Shown here in pieces: positions 38,306 to 47,059 of a DNA stretch of 62,570 nt. The notes under the pieces were generated by a model, which had not been told where the DNA came from, made no database searches, and saw nothing but the letters and a program-made list of their open reading frames with translations. The stretch is from Acidocella sp. (lineage in GTDB: Bacteria > Pseudomonadota > Alphaproteobacteria > Acetobacterales > Acetobacteraceae): positions 1-62,570 of the forward strand of contig JAQNCT010000010.1 in assembly GCA_029077825.1 (NCBI GenBank), read 5' to 3'. The position numbers and the translations under genes are program-made. Each line of letters opens with the position of its first letter. Position 1 is the stretch's first letter.

Positions 38306-38340
38306 AAAATATCGCCGGGGCGTAAAAACTTGCCCCGACG
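38306..38340 (-). terminator. Terminator downstream of phoR
   Basis: Stem CGGGGC/GCCCCG (38316-38321 with 38332-38337) around a 10-nt loop, with a T-run on the minus strand (plus-strand A residues 38305-38309). It lies a few bases past the phoR stop and separates it from the pca promoter. Confidence 0.5.
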
Positions 38341-38344
38341 GGCC

Positions 38345-39733
38345 CTACGCCCGGCTAGGCAGCCATATCGTGAAGGTGGTGCCCTGGCCCTCTACGCTGT
38401 CGATCAATAACCGGCCACGGTGCCGGTTCACCACATGTTTCACAATTGCCAGGCCCAACCCGGTGCCACCAATGGCACGTGAGCGGCCTTTATCCACCCG
38501 GTAAAACCGCTCGGTCAGTCGGGGGATATGCTCGCGGGCTATCCCGACTCCATCATCCGTCACACTGACCAGCACCCCATTGGCGGCAAACCGGTCGTCA
38601 GTGCTGGCAGGAGCGGCGTTCACCTTGATCGAGCCACCGCGCTTGCCGTACTTGATCGCATTATCCAGCAAATTGGTAAAAACCTGTGTCAGTTGGTCGG
38701 CATCACCCGGCACCCGTGGCAGGTCCGGCGGAACCGACAGCTCGATGCGCGTATTGTTGGTTTTTAGCATCGGCTCCATCCCGGCGGTGATGCGCTCCAG
38801 CAGTGGCGGCAAAAATAAAATCGTCTCCGGCGGTTGGTGCTCATTAATCTCGATCCGGGACAGGCTGAGCAAATCCTCAATCACCCGCTGCATCCGGTGT
38901 GCCTGCTCAGCCATAATGCCCAAAAACCGTTGCTGCGCCTCCACATCATCCGCCGCCGGGCCGCGCAGCGTTTCGATAAACCCGATCAGGCTGGCCAGCG
39001 GCGTGCGCAACTCATGGCTGGAGTTGGCGACAAAATCCGCCCGCATTTTCTCAATATTGCGCTCGCGCGTTCGGTCGGTGATTAGTAGATACACCAGCCC
39101 GCCCACCGGGATAACGGTGGCATCCAAATTGCGCGGCACCGGCACCGTAAGGGTGATGCTTTGGCGCACCGGGCTGCCGGTATCGGCAGCGTTTGTCAAA
39201 GCCGCCCGCAAGTCTGGGTGCCGCAGCAAGGCGGCGGTTTCCAGCCCGAAGGTCGCGATCGCGCTGGCGTTGCGCCAAATCACCGCGCCGCTGGCATTCA
39301 GCCGCAGCAGCGGATCAGGCAAGCGCTCCAGCAGCGCATGGTCGGCGGCACTGCGGTCATTCGCCCGGGCTTGGTTCAACCGCTCGGCCCGCACCAGATT
39401 GATCGCCTCCTGACCCAGCAGGCGCATCCCCGGCACGGCTAAATTCGTGGTCCGTGGCAATTCATCTGGGCTCATCCGCAGGCTGCGCACCAACTGTGCC
39501 ATCACCGCCATGTCGCGCCCCAGCAATATGCCAAACCCCAACGCCACCGTCAGGCAGATACCCCAACTGATCAGCCCCGGCAGCAACGCCAATTCATGAA
39601 ACGCCACCAGCAGCCCAAAAATAATGGTTGGTAACGCTCCCAGCGCCATGAAGAACGCCAGTGCCGCCGGCCAGGCCTTATCAGAGAGCGCCTTATCGTT
39701 GAGGGTTTTGGTGGTGAGCCCGGCTTCAGCCAT
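38345..39733 (-). CDS. phoR: PhoR-like sensor histidine kinase
   Basis: 462-residue membrane kinase. Two hydrophobic helices lie at about 22-46 and 50-72 with almost no periplasmic loop, as in PhoR. A PAS-like domain follows at about 125-220 (LLERLPDPLLRLNASGAVIWRN). His240 is in NSSHELRTPLASLIGF; the ATPase boxes are LLDNAIKYG, VTDDGVGI and IGGTGLGLAIVKHV. Overall it resembles phosphate-regulon PhoR, but no phoB or pst genes are adjacent. The ATG shares one base with the stop of the LpoA-like gene (TGATG). The symbol is by resemblance only. Confidence 0.8.
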   Translation of the reverse strand: MAEAGLTTKTLNDKALSDKAWPAALAFFMALGALPTIIFGLLVAFHELALLPGLISWGICLTVALGFGILLGRDMAVMAQLVRSLRMSPDELPRTTNLAVPGMRLLGQEAINLVRAERLNQARANDRSAADHALLERLPDPLLRLNASGAVIWRNASAIATFGLETAALLRHPDLRAALTNAADTGSPVRQSITLTVPVPRNLDATVIPVGGLVYLLITDRTRERNIEKMRADFVANSSHELRTPLASLIGFIETLRGPAADDVEAQQRFLGIMAEQAHRMQRVIEDLLSLSRIEINEHQPPETILFLPPLLERITAGMEPMLKTNNTRIELSVPPDLPRVPGDADQLTQVFTNLLDNAIKYGKRGGSIKVNAAPASTDDRFAANGVLVSVTDDGVGIAREHIPRLTERFYRVDKGRSRAIGGTGLGLAIVKHVVNRHRGRLLIDSVEGQGTTFTIWLPSRA

Positions 39734-41016
39734 CAGCTGTTGGGCGAATTCAAAGTCGTCGGCGCGGGTGAGGTTATCACCGGCGCGCCGGGTGCTACCT
39801 GAAATACCGCCAGCCCGCGCTGTACCTGGCCATCTGGTAGCAGCCGCACCACCCCATCGGTACCGGCAAACCCAGCCGGGTCAGTCAGGGCAGTGCTGGT
39901 GTAACCGCCCTGGCTTGCCACCAGCCGGGCAATGGCGGCGGCATCAAACCCCACGTACGAAATCGCCGAGGGGGCCGCATTGTAGGCCGCCTGATATTTC
40001 TGGTCGAACCCAGCCGCCGCTGTCAGGTCCGGTGCTGCATACAGCGCCCCCCGGTAAACTGAGTTTGCCCCTAGCTGCGGTGCAATCCCCGCCCATAAGG
40101 CCGGCCCCATCAGCTGCACCTGCGGCTGGTTTACGGCGTAAAACGGCAGCAGAGTGGCAATTTCAGCCAGCGTGTTATTCGCGCTGGCACCAATTAACAA
40201 CGCGTTGAACGAAGGGGGTGGAATTTGCTGATGTTGCAATTGCTTGGCTTTCTCCCTGCCGGCTTGGGTATCCAGAGCACGCGCCGCCTTTATTTGCGCT
40301 TCCAAGCCTTCCCCACGATCGGCAAAGTCCGAGAGCGTGCGCACCGTCTGGTTTAAATTCGGAAAGCCATCCTGGTAGAACGCAATTTTCGGGCTGGGCT
40401 CGCTCAGCGCGCCAGTCTCGGCCTGTAGCGAGGTCGCTAACGCATGGCCAAAATCATTATCCGGCAGCAAGGCAGCCACCTGGGTTCGCCCGGCGGCGGC
40501 GGCGGCGGACACCACGCGCTTTACTTGCTGGTCCGGCGAAATCCCGAGAGGCCACACCCCAGGGGCTGCCACACTGGAGTCGTTGGTAAAGCTCAGCACA
40601 TTCACATTTGCCGCCTGCGTAATCGGCGCCACCGCCTTCGCCTCGGCGGCGGTCAGCGGCCCCAGAATCAAGCCATCACCGGCGGCAATCGCCGCCTGCG
40701 CGGCACTTGCCGCCCCGGCTGGGGTTCCGCCGGTGTCGCGCACATCCAGCGGTGGGTTGGCGTTATCAGGGAACGCCAGCTTGGCGGCATTCTCGATCGC
40801 CTGGCCAGCTGGCGCCAGAGCACCGGTCAACGGCACCAGCAGCGCCACCGGCCCGCTGGTCTTGCCGATGCTTGGTGTCCCAACAGGCACCGTGCCTATA
40901 ATGGGGGTGGGCAAGGCGCTGTTATAGGTGGCGGACGTCGGGTACTCTTGCCCGCAGCCAGCCAGCGCCACGCTGAACGGCAGGAGAACCAATGACCGAG
41001 CCAGATATTTCTTCAA
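39733..41016 (-). CDS. Penicillin-binding protein activator (LpoA/YraM-like lipoprotein)
   Basis: 427-residue lipoprotein with a short signal peptide (MKKYLARSL, then hydrophobic core) and lipobox LAGC (Cys21). The rest has a periplasmic-binding-protein type I fold (VALLVPLTGALAPAGQAI, GLILGPLTAAEA, VNVLSFTNDSSVA, YVGFDAAAIARL), as in the LppC/LpoA family that stimulates peptidoglycan synthases. TTG 41016 was chosen because GAGGAGA lies just upstream and it gives a proper charged N-terminus; no ATG fits. It is divergent from rsmI, as E. coli yraM is from yraL, but here the coding regions overlap by 25 nt. Confidence 0.82.
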   Translation of the reverse strand: MKKYLARSLVLLPFSVALAGCGQEYPTSATYNSALPTPIIGTVPVGTPSIGKTSGPVALLVPLTGALAPAGQAIENAAKLAFPDNANPPLDVRDTGGTPAGAASAAQAAIAAGDGLILGPLTAAEAKAVAPITQAANVNVLSFTNDSSVAAPGVWPLGISPDQQVKRVVSAAAAAGRTQVAALLPDNDFGHALATSLQAETGALSEPSPKIAFYQDGFPNLNQTVRTLSDFADRGEGLEAQIKAARALDTQAGREKAKQLQHQQIPPPSFNALLIGASANNTLAEIATLLPFYAVNQPQVQLMGPALWAGIAPQLGANSVYRGALYAAPDLTAAAGFDQKYQAAYNAAPSAISYVGFDAAAIARLVASQGGYTSTALTDPAGFAGTDGVVRLLPDGQVQRGLAVFQVAPGAPVITSPAPTTLNSPNS

Positions 41017-41891
41017 ACGCCATCTCCTCAACGCGGGCAGGTAGCCAGACCGTCCCAGCTCTTTTGCTGGTTTCCACGCCGATCGGCAACCTTAGAGATA
41101 TGTCATTTCGGGGCATCGAGGCGCTAACACAAGTGGATGCGATACTTTGTGAGGATACCCGCACTAGCGGCGTGCTGATGGCGGCGCACGGTATCAAGAC
41201 CAAGCTGCTGGCGCTGCACGACCACAACGAGGAAGCCAAAATCCCCGGCTTGATCAAAGCCATGCAAGGCGGCGCCCGCTATGCCCTGATCTCTGATGCC
41301 GGCAGCCCGCTGGTGTCAGACCCCGGCTTTCGCCTCACCCGCGCCGCCATCGACGCCGGATTGCCGGTTGGCGGCATCCCCGGTGCCAATGCGGCGGTGA
41401 TGGCACTAACCCTCTCAGGCTTGCCGCCGCACCCGTTCCTGTTTTCAGGCTTCCTGCCGGTGAAAGCCGGGCCACGGCAGAGCGCTCTGGCACGCCTGGC
41501 CAACGCCGAGGCCGCCGGGCTGGCAGCTACGCTGATTTTTTATGAAGCACCGCACCGGCTGGCCGAAACTTTGGCCGATGCGGCGGCCATTTTCGGCCCC
41601 CGCCCGGCGGCGGTCTGCCGTGAGCTGACCAAGCATTTTGAGGAGGTGGTGCGGGATAATTTGCCCAACCTTGCCATCCGCTATGCGGCCGCGCCACCAC
41701 GCGGGGAGATCACCCTGGTCATTGGCCCCGCTACCGCCGAACCCGCCACCGCGGAAACGCTTGATGCCGCCTTGGCCGCCGCCATGGCGCACCTAAGCCT
41801 AAAGGATGCGGTAGATGCTGTTACCGCCGCCACCGGTCTGCCGCGTCGGCAGGTCTATGCCCGCGCCCTTGAACGCGCCGCCAAAGCATGA
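40992..41891 (+). CDS. rsmI: 16S rRNA (cytidine(1402)-2'-O)-methyltransferase
   Basis: 299-residue SAM methyltransferase modifying C1402 in the 30S decoding centre. Typical motifs are LLLVSTPIGNLRDMS, ILCEDTRTSGVLM, YALISDAGSPLVSDPG and GIPGANAAVMAL. ATG 40992 is preceded by AGGAGA at 5-nt spacing. Its 5' end overlaps the LpoA-like gene on the other strand, and its stop overlaps the MFS gene start by 4 nt. Confidence 0.95.
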   Translation: MTEPDISSNAISSTRAGSQTVPALLLVSTPIGNLRDMSFRGIEALTQVDAILCEDTRTSGVLMAAHGIKTKLLALHDHNEEAKIPGLIKAMQGGARYALISDAGSPLVSDPGFRLTRAAIDAGLPVGGIPGANAAVMALTLSGLPPHPFLFSGFLPVKAGPRQSALARLANAEAAGLAATLIFYEAPHRLAETLADAAAIFGPRPAAVCRELTKHFEEVVRDNLPNLAIRYAAAPPRGEITLVIGPATAEPATAETLDAALAAAMAHLSLKDAVDAVTAATGLPRRQVYARALERAAKA

Positions 41892-43033
41892 CGCCGGGCA
41901 GCGCTGCGGTGGTGCCGGGGCAGGTCCGGACATTAAGATTTTTTTATTTTATGGCGGGAATGGGCGTTTCAACCTGGGCGATTATTGTCCCTTTCACCAA
42001 AATCCGATTCGCCCTCGATGACGCAACCTTAGGCTATATTCTGTTGGCGCCCGGAGTCGGCGGCATCCTGGCCATGCCGGCGATGGGGTATCTGCTGAAA
42101 CGTTTCGGCAGCCGGACGGTTCTGCTGGCTTGCGGTGCCGTATTTGGCGTGGTGTTGCCGCTGCTGACCATCGCACCTGGTAAACTTGCCTTCACCGCTC
42201 TGTTGTTTGTTTTTGGCGTCAGCTTCGGCGGTATCGATGTCGGGGTGAATGCGCAGGCGGTGGTAATGGAAGGCCGGAGCGGTCGGCGGCTGATGTCGTC
42301 ATTTCACGCGCTGTTCAGTTTCGGCGCACTGGCGGTCGCGTTGGCCACCAGCCTGCTATTGAAACTTGGCCTGTCGAATTTTCTCAGCGCGGTTTGTTGC
42401 GCTGCCGGTATTTTTATTATTCTGCTGCAGGGTGGCACTTTGGCGCCCAAATCAGAAGATCTTCTCGCCGAAGGCCCGGCCCTGGCTTGGCCAGACCGCG
42501 CCACGCTGGCGTTAGGGCTGTGCTGTTTTGTGTGCTTCCTTACCGAAGGGGCGGTAACTGATTGGAGTACGATTTTGTTGCGGTTCTCGCGCGGTGCCAG
42601 TGTCGTAACCGCACCGTTTGGCTATGCGGCTTTCGCTGTGATGATGGCATTGGCGCGGTTGGCGGGTGACTGGCTGGCAATACGAATTGGCGCGGCCCGC
42701 TTGGTACTCGGCGGCTGCCTGCTCGCCAGTGCTGGTATACTGCTGGCCGTATCATTTGACTTGTTGGCGGTGGATGTCCTCGGTTTTGCGATGGTAGGGT
42801 TGGGAATTGGCAACATGGCACCGCTAATCTTCAGCGCTACAGCACGAATTCCCGAAATTGCGCCGACAGCCTCAGCACCAGCGGTGATCAGCTTGGGTTA
42901 CGCAGGATTTTTGCTGGGGCCGGTGGTTATCGGTTTCATCGCCAACCAGTTAACCCTGGCGATTGCCATGGGGCTGGTGGCGGTGTTGTTGGTTGTTATC
43001 AGTTTTGCTGCCCGTGCGGTTGAGCCAGTATGA
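41888..43033 (+). CDS. MFS transporter (YbjJ-like)
   Basis: 381-residue membrane protein with about 12 helices. It shows MGVSTWAIIVPF in helix 1, GYLLKRFGSRTVLLACG (motif A) and FGGIDVGVNAQAVVMEGRSGRRLMSSFHALFS in the middle (quoted in part: GIDVGVNAQA), typical of the YbjJ/inner-membrane MFS group related to fucose permeases. EGAVTDWSTILLR is another group motif. It starts inside the rsmI stop (ATGA), so it is coupled to it. It converges with the XRE regulator, with 6 nt between stops. Substrate unknown. Confidence 0.85.
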   Translation: MTPGSAAVVPGQVRTLRFFYFMAGMGVSTWAIIVPFTKIRFALDDATLGYILLAPGVGGILAMPAMGYLLKRFGSRTVLLACGAVFGVVLPLLTIAPGKLAFTALLFVFGVSFGGIDVGVNAQAVVMEGRSGRRLMSSFHALFSFGALAVALATSLLLKLGLSNFLSAVCCAAGIFIILLQGGTLAPKSEDLLAEGPALAWPDRATLALGLCCFVCFLTEGAVTDWSTILLRFSRGASVVTAPFGYAAFAVMMALARLAGDWLAIRIGAARLVLGGCLLASAGILLAVSFDLLAVDVLGFAMVGLGIGNMAPLIFSATARIPEIAPTASAPAVISLGYAGFLLGPVVIGFIANQLTLAIAMGLVAVLLVVISFAARAVEPV

Positions 43034-43039
43034 GCTGGC

Positions 43040-43519
43040 TCAGGTCGTCTCAAACCCAGCTTCGGTGGGGGCGAGGGACTTCAGCAAATCAAATACCCGC
43101 TTGCGCACCGCCGGGTCGGTAATCCGGTAATAGGCGCGCACCAGCTCCAGCGTCTCACGCTTGTTCATGTTATCATCAACGCCGGCCGAGAACGGTTCCT
43201 GCGCTTCGGCAAACCCATACATGCGTCCGCGCGGGCCAGAGACCGGAGTTTCGCTCATGCCTTCGGGCATATCGTCAAAAAAATAGCTGATCGGTACATC
43301 CAGCACGCGGGAAATATCAAACAGCCGCGATGCCCCAACCCGATTAACCCCGCGTTCGTATTTTTGTACCTGCTGAAAGGTCAAGCCCAGTGCGTCACCC
43401 AAACGCTCTTGTGACATACCGAGCAAAGTCCGCCGCAACCGCACGCGCGACCCGACATGAATATCAATCGGGCTCGGGCGGCTCTCACGTTCTGGCCGTT
43501 CGGTGATTCCTTCGGTCAT
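43040..43519 (-). CDS. XRE-family helix-turn-helix regulator
   Basis: 159-residue DNA-binding protein. Residues about 20-80 form a Cro/CI-type HTH (IHVGSRVRLRRTLLGMSQ, LGLTFQQVQKYERGVNR, ISYFFDD). The C-terminal tail ends with a helical TRED-like segment (ETLELVRAYYRITDPAVRKRVFDL). Proteins of this type are common in alphaproteobacteria, often near lnt and metK. A GGAGATGG box lies upstream of the ATG, and a dyad at 43542-43562 could be its own operator. Targets unknown. Confidence 0.85.
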   Translation of the reverse strand: MTEGITERPERESRPSPIDIHVGSRVRLRRTLLGMSQERLGDALGLTFQQVQKYERGVNRVGASRLFDISRVLDVPISYFFDDMPEGMSETPVSGPRGRMYGFAEAQEPFSAGVDDNMNKRETLELVRAYYRITDPAVRKRVFDLLKSLAPTEAGFETT

Positions 43520-43541
43520 CTAAAAAACCATCTCCATAAAA

Positions 43542-43562
43542 CGGACTACCTTTGTAGCACCG
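43542..43562. promoter_or_regulatory. Possible operator upstream of the XRE regulator
   Basis: An imperfect dyad reads CGG-CTAC around CTTT and GTAG-CCG, 23-43 nt before the regulator start. Position and symmetry suit autoregulation, but no protein-site match is known to me. The rest of the gap 43520-43771 is AT-rich and shows no convincing gene. Confidence 0.25.
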
Positions 43563-43771
43563 TCATCAACCGTAAAATCAGCCTACCATTTTGGTGGCTA
43601 AAAAATAATTTACTGGAGCAGGTTCCGGATATGAAAATATCATTACCACATCCTGCTCGTCAGCCGTGTAAGCACAGTCAGCTAGAAATACCAGAGGTTA
43701 ACCGAATAAACAATACAAAAACATCGATGGTGATTTATTAAATAGACGTACGCAGAATAAATTAATATTTA

Positions 43772-45241
43772 TTAATCACTTTGGAAGCGGATGCGGGCCA
43801 GGAGTAGTCCTGTAATGATTAACAAAGCTGACAACATTATCGGTATCTTTAACCCGAACCAGGCGTAGATCGTGGGTGGCAAGGCACCCGGCAAAGGGGC
43901 TACCAGCACGCCGTTGCGGTTGAGACCCATCGAGGCCGTTACCCTGCCGAACGGATCGATCATCGCGCTAATGCCGGAATTGGCATCACGGGCCAGTGGC
44001 AGGCCTTCCTCGACGGCGCGCAGCCTGGCGTCGGCGAAATGCTGGCGCGGCCCCGCCGAGTCGCCAAACCAGGCATCGTCGGTCACATTCACCAGCCAAG
44101 CCGGACGGTGCGCCTTATCAACAATCTGGCCGGTGAAGATTGCCTCGTAGCAAATCAGCGGCCCTACCGGCGGCAGTCCCGCAATGTCCAGCGTCGCGGG
44201 GCCGTTGCCGGGCGTGAAGCCACCACCCGGCGTGATCTTCACCGGTATCCAGGCAGGCGTATATTCGCCGAACGGCACCAGCTTCCACTTATCGTAATAG
44301 GCAACGGCGGGGCCTGGCCCGTCGGTTACGACCAGAGAATTGCGGTAGTCATCAGGCCCGGCCATGCGAATGCTACCCGCCAGTATCGGCACGGTCCCGG
44401 TGACCGAAGCCAGTTGCGCCCGAGCCTCAGTATCGCTTTGCAGATACCAGGGGCTGGCGGCTTCCGGCCATATGACTGCCTGTGCGCCGGCATGCAGTGC
44501 CGCCGCACTCATTGATTCAAGCCGTTGCCAGCGTGCCAGCAAAGCACTGCGCTCATAACTGCCGGGCACCGGGAAGTCAGGTTGCAGCATCGCCAACGTA
44601 ACCCCGGTGGGTACAAGCTTGGTGGACAGATGTGCAATTCCAAAACCGCCCCAGGCCGACAGCCCCAGCGCTGCCGCCGCCAACCCACGTTTGCCGAACA
44701 TCGGCATGCCGGCCAGCAGAATCGTCGCGAGTGTCAGCCCATGCACGCCCACCAGACTGGCTAACTGGATGAACACATCGCCGAATGAACCCGGCACCGC
44801 CCAATCGGTGCCCCAGAGGTTCCAGGGAAAGCCTGAGAACGCAAATTGCCGGATAATATCTGAGACCACCCAGGCACCGGCTAATACCAGCAACCGCCCC
44901 AGTCCAGGCCGGGTGTAATAGGCTGCCATTGCCGGTATAATGCTGTAAAATGCCACTGCAAACGCCAGCAGCGGGTCGGCAAACGGCACCAGCCACCAGA
45001 ATGTATCAACCTCGGTCAGAATTGGCTCGGTGATCCAGTATAGCCCCGCCAAATTTAACCCAAACCCAAACAGCCAGGCGATCAAGGCTAGTTGCTTGGG
45101 GTTTCTCGCCTCGCCAATCAGCCGCAAAAACGCCGGAATGCTAAATAGCAGCACCGGCAGCAGATGCACTGGCGGCAGCGCCAGCGCCGAGGCCAGCCCC
45201 CATAAAAATGCCCGCCAATACGCAGACTGCAGCCGCTTCAT
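43772..45241 (-). CDS. lnt: Apolipoprotein N-acyltransferase
   Basis: 489-residue inner-membrane enzyme adding the third acyl chain to lipoproteins. About six N-terminal membrane helices (residues 10-200) precede a periplasmic nitrilase domain with the triad Glu260 (VIWPEAASP), Lys318 (YYDKWKLVPFGEY) and Cys364 (PLICYEAIF), and a C-terminal membrane helix. ATG 45241 overlaps the mtnC stop by 4 nt and is preferred to the frame extension at 45262. It is thus the last gene of the tatA-mtnBDC-lnt chain. It acts after Lgt, encoded near 60 kb. Confidence 0.94.
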   Translation of the reverse strand: MKRLQSAYWRAFLWGLASALALPPVHLLPVLLFSIPAFLRLIGEARNPKQLALIAWLFGFGLNLAGLYWITEPILTEVDTFWWLVPFADPLLAFAVAFYSIIPAMAAYYTRPGLGRLLVLAGAWVVSDIIRQFAFSGFPWNLWGTDWAVPGSFGDVFIQLASLVGVHGLTLATILLAGMPMFGKRGLAAAALGLSAWGGFGIAHLSTKLVPTGVTLAMLQPDFPVPGSYERSALLARWQRLESMSAAALHAGAQAVIWPEAASPWYLQSDTEARAQLASVTGTVPILAGSIRMAGPDDYRNSLVVTDGPGPAVAYYDKWKLVPFGEYTPAWIPVKITPGGGFTPGNGPATLDIAGLPPVGPLICYEAIFTGQIVDKAHRPAWLVNVTDDAWFGDSAGPRQHFADARLRAVEEGLPLARDANSGISAMIDPFGRVTASMGLNRNGVLVAPLPGALPPTIYAWFGLKIPIMLSALLIITGLLLARIRFQSD

Positions 45242-45921
45242 GCGAATTTCGGCAGGCCGCACAGCTTGGCTACCTCGGCAAAATCCGCCGCTGCGCGGTG
45301 GCGCGCGCTGGTGATGGTTTTGTCATTGGCCCGCACCAGTTGGCAGGTCAGCATTCCCGCTGCTGCTGCGGCGTCCAGCTCGGCCTCTGCATCAGAGAGG
45401 AACAAGAACTCCCCCGCCGCGACATTAGCGCCCCGGCTAATCAATGCGTAGCTCGCAGCCTCTCGCTTTGGTCCGACTTTGGTATCAAAAAAACCCTGAA
45501 ACAAATTGGTTAAATTGCCCGTTTGACTATGCCCAAACAGCAGCTTTTGGGCATCCACCGAGCCAGAGGAATAAACAAACAGTCGCACCCCGCTGTTAGC
45601 CCAGCGCCGCAGGGCAGGGGCCACATCCGGGTATAAATCCCCAGTAATTTCGCCCTTTTTGTAGCCTTCAGCCCAGATCATCCCTTGGATGGTTTTCAGC
45701 GGCGTGATTTTTTCATCGCGGTCCATCCAGCCCAGCAGCGTGTCCACCACCATCGCGCCCGGCGCCAGGCGCGCCACTTCACCGATCACTGGCGCGTCAC
45801 AATGCACTTGGCACCAGCCCGGCAGACGGGCTCGCGCATACGGAAACAAAACCTTATGCACAAAGGCAATCGGCGTGGTGGTGCCTTCAATATCTATCAG
45901 CACTGCAGCGGGAGGAAGCAT
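45238..45921 (-). CDS. mtnC: Enolase-phosphatase E1 (acireductone synthase)
   Basis: 227-residue HAD-family enzyme that enolises and dephosphorylates 2,3-diketo-5-methylthiopentyl-1-phosphate to acireductone. The HAD aspartate motif is VLIDIEGTTTPIAFVHK (Asp10, Glu12). YSSGSVDAQKLLFGHS (motif II) and KREAASY with FLSDAEAELDAA follow. It sits 5 nt after mtnD and is coupled to lnt by ATGA. Part of methionine salvage with mtnB and mtnD; mtnA and mtnK are not in the window. Confidence 0.94.
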   Translation of the reverse strand: MLPPAAVLIDIEGTTTPIAFVHKVLFPYARARLPGWCQVHCDAPVIGEVARLAPGAMVVDTLLGWMDRDEKITPLKTIQGMIWAEGYKKGEITGDLYPDVAPALRRWANSGVRLFVYSSGSVDAQKLLFGHSQTGNLTNLFQGFFDTKVGPKREAASYALISRGANVAAGEFLFLSDAEAELDAAAAAGMLTCQLVRANDKTITSARHRAAADFAEVAKLCGLPKFA

Positions 45922-45926
45922 GGCGT

Positions 45927-46466
45927 TTAAGCTACAGGGAAGCGTTCGGAGATCGTGTCACCGGTAAAATGCGCTACCCAGCCGGAGGTATCAGTAAATA
46001 CCCTGAGTGCTGTGAAAAATGGCGTCTCGCCAGCATCAAACCAATGCTTGGTATTGGCCGGCACGGAGATCAGATCGCCTTGCTCGCAGAACGCATCATA
46101 AACCCGGCCATCCACATGCATCACAAAATGCCCGCTGCCATGCACGAAAAACCGGATTTCATCCTCGCTATGGGTATGCTCGGCGAGAAATTTTTGTCGC
46201 AGCGCCGGTGCCGCGGGGTTGTCCGGTGTCAGCTTGACGACATCGGCGGAGCCAGCACCTTTGGCGCCCATCAACTGGTCCAGATAGGGTTTGTAAGCCG
46301 ACAGAATCACCTCAGGGGAATCCCCGGGGCTCAGGCTCACAGGGCTTTCCCAGCGTTCAAACTGCACGCCCAGCGGCGCCAGTTCAGACGCCATCACACT
46401 GGCATCTTCGGTGGCCAGAATTGGGGCCGCTGGATTGGCATCTTCAAAAATTTTCAAGCTGCTCAT
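45927..46466 (-). CDS. mtnD: Acireductone dioxygenase
   Basis: 179-residue cupin metalloenzyme. With iron it makes the keto-acid precursor of methionine and formate; with nickel it goes off-pathway to CO. Metal ligands are His97, His99, Glu103 (EHTHSEDEIRFF) and His141 (NTKHWFDAG), with the spacing of the Klebsiella enzyme. ATG 46466 overlaps the mtnB stop by 4 nt and gives a normal N-terminus; the upstream frame to 46526 is inside mtnB. Confidence 0.94.
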   Translation of the reverse strand: MSSLKIFEDANPAAPILATEDASVMASELAPLGVQFERWESPVSLSPGDSPEVILSAYKPYLDQLMGAKGAGSADVVKLTPDNPAAPALRQKFLAEHTHSEDEIRFFVHGSGHFVMHVDGRVYDAFCEQGDLISVPANTKHWFDAGETPFFTALRVFTDTSGWVAHFTGDTISERFPVA

Positions 46467-47059
46467 TTCAATCGTCTCCGCTCCAGCTCGCATGTTAGCA
46501 AGAATTCCAAGGCCTCTAGGCGCCAAAAAGCATGTTCAACGCCGGTGCCCCAGGCATATACACCGTGGCCGCGGATCACGTAACCAATGGGCGGGTCAGC
46601 CAATAATGATGGTTCAATCAGCGCTGCCAGCTTGCTAATGTCCTGGCTATTTTCAAACACCGGAAGGGTTACAGTTACCTCATGCGTGGCAAAGCCGAAC
46701 GCCTTGATAATTTCATAGTCAGAAAATTGGATGTCGCCTGCCATCGAGAGCACGGTTGCCGCCACCGAATGACCATGCAGCACCGCCCCTACCTGGGGAA
46801 ACAGCCGATATAGCTGGCAGTGCAACAGGGTTTCAGCACTTGGCTTCTGGCCGGGTGCGGCGGCGCTCCCATCCAGCCCCACTTCGATGATGTCATCGGT
46901 ATGCAGCCGGCCTTTATGGACGCCACTACGGGTGATCGCCAAACTCTCACCATCCAGCCGCGCCGAGAGGTTGCCAGACGAGCCTGGCACCCAATTGCGC
47001 GCATCCATGCGGCGCCCAGCCTCAACCAGTGAGGCGGCGGCGGCGGCCAATCGGGACAT
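46463..47059 (-). CDS. mtnB: Methylthioribulose-1-phosphate dehydratase
   Basis: 198-residue class II aldolase-type zinc enzyme in methionine salvage. The zinc histidines are in VLHGHSVAATV (His95, His97), with NWVPGSSGNLSARL and KPSAETLLHCQLYR (Glu76) as in the family, and VIRGHGVYAWG near the C-terminus. It starts immediately after the tatA stop and overlaps mtnD by 4 nt. Confidence 0.94.
   Translation of the reverse strand: MSRLAAAAASLVEAGRRMDARNWVPGSSGNLSARLDGESLAITRSGVHKGRLHTDDIIEVGLDGSAAAPGQKPSAETLLHCQLYRLFPQVGAVLHGHSVAATVLSMAGDIQFSDYEIIKAFGFATHEVTVTLPVFENSQDISKLAALIEPSLLADPPIGYVIRGHGVYAWGTGVEHAFWRLEALEFLLTCELERRRLK

Noticed and set aside
40488-40508. Run of GGC triplets as a possible unstable repeat
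   Set aside because: It encodes an alanine stretch in the LpoA-like protein; short Ala runs are common in high-GC genes.
43457-43741. Plus-strand open frame in the gap before the XRE regulator
   Set aside because: Starts inside the regulator on the other strand; the free part (from 43631) has no convincing ribosome site or family, and AT-rich gap composition explains it.
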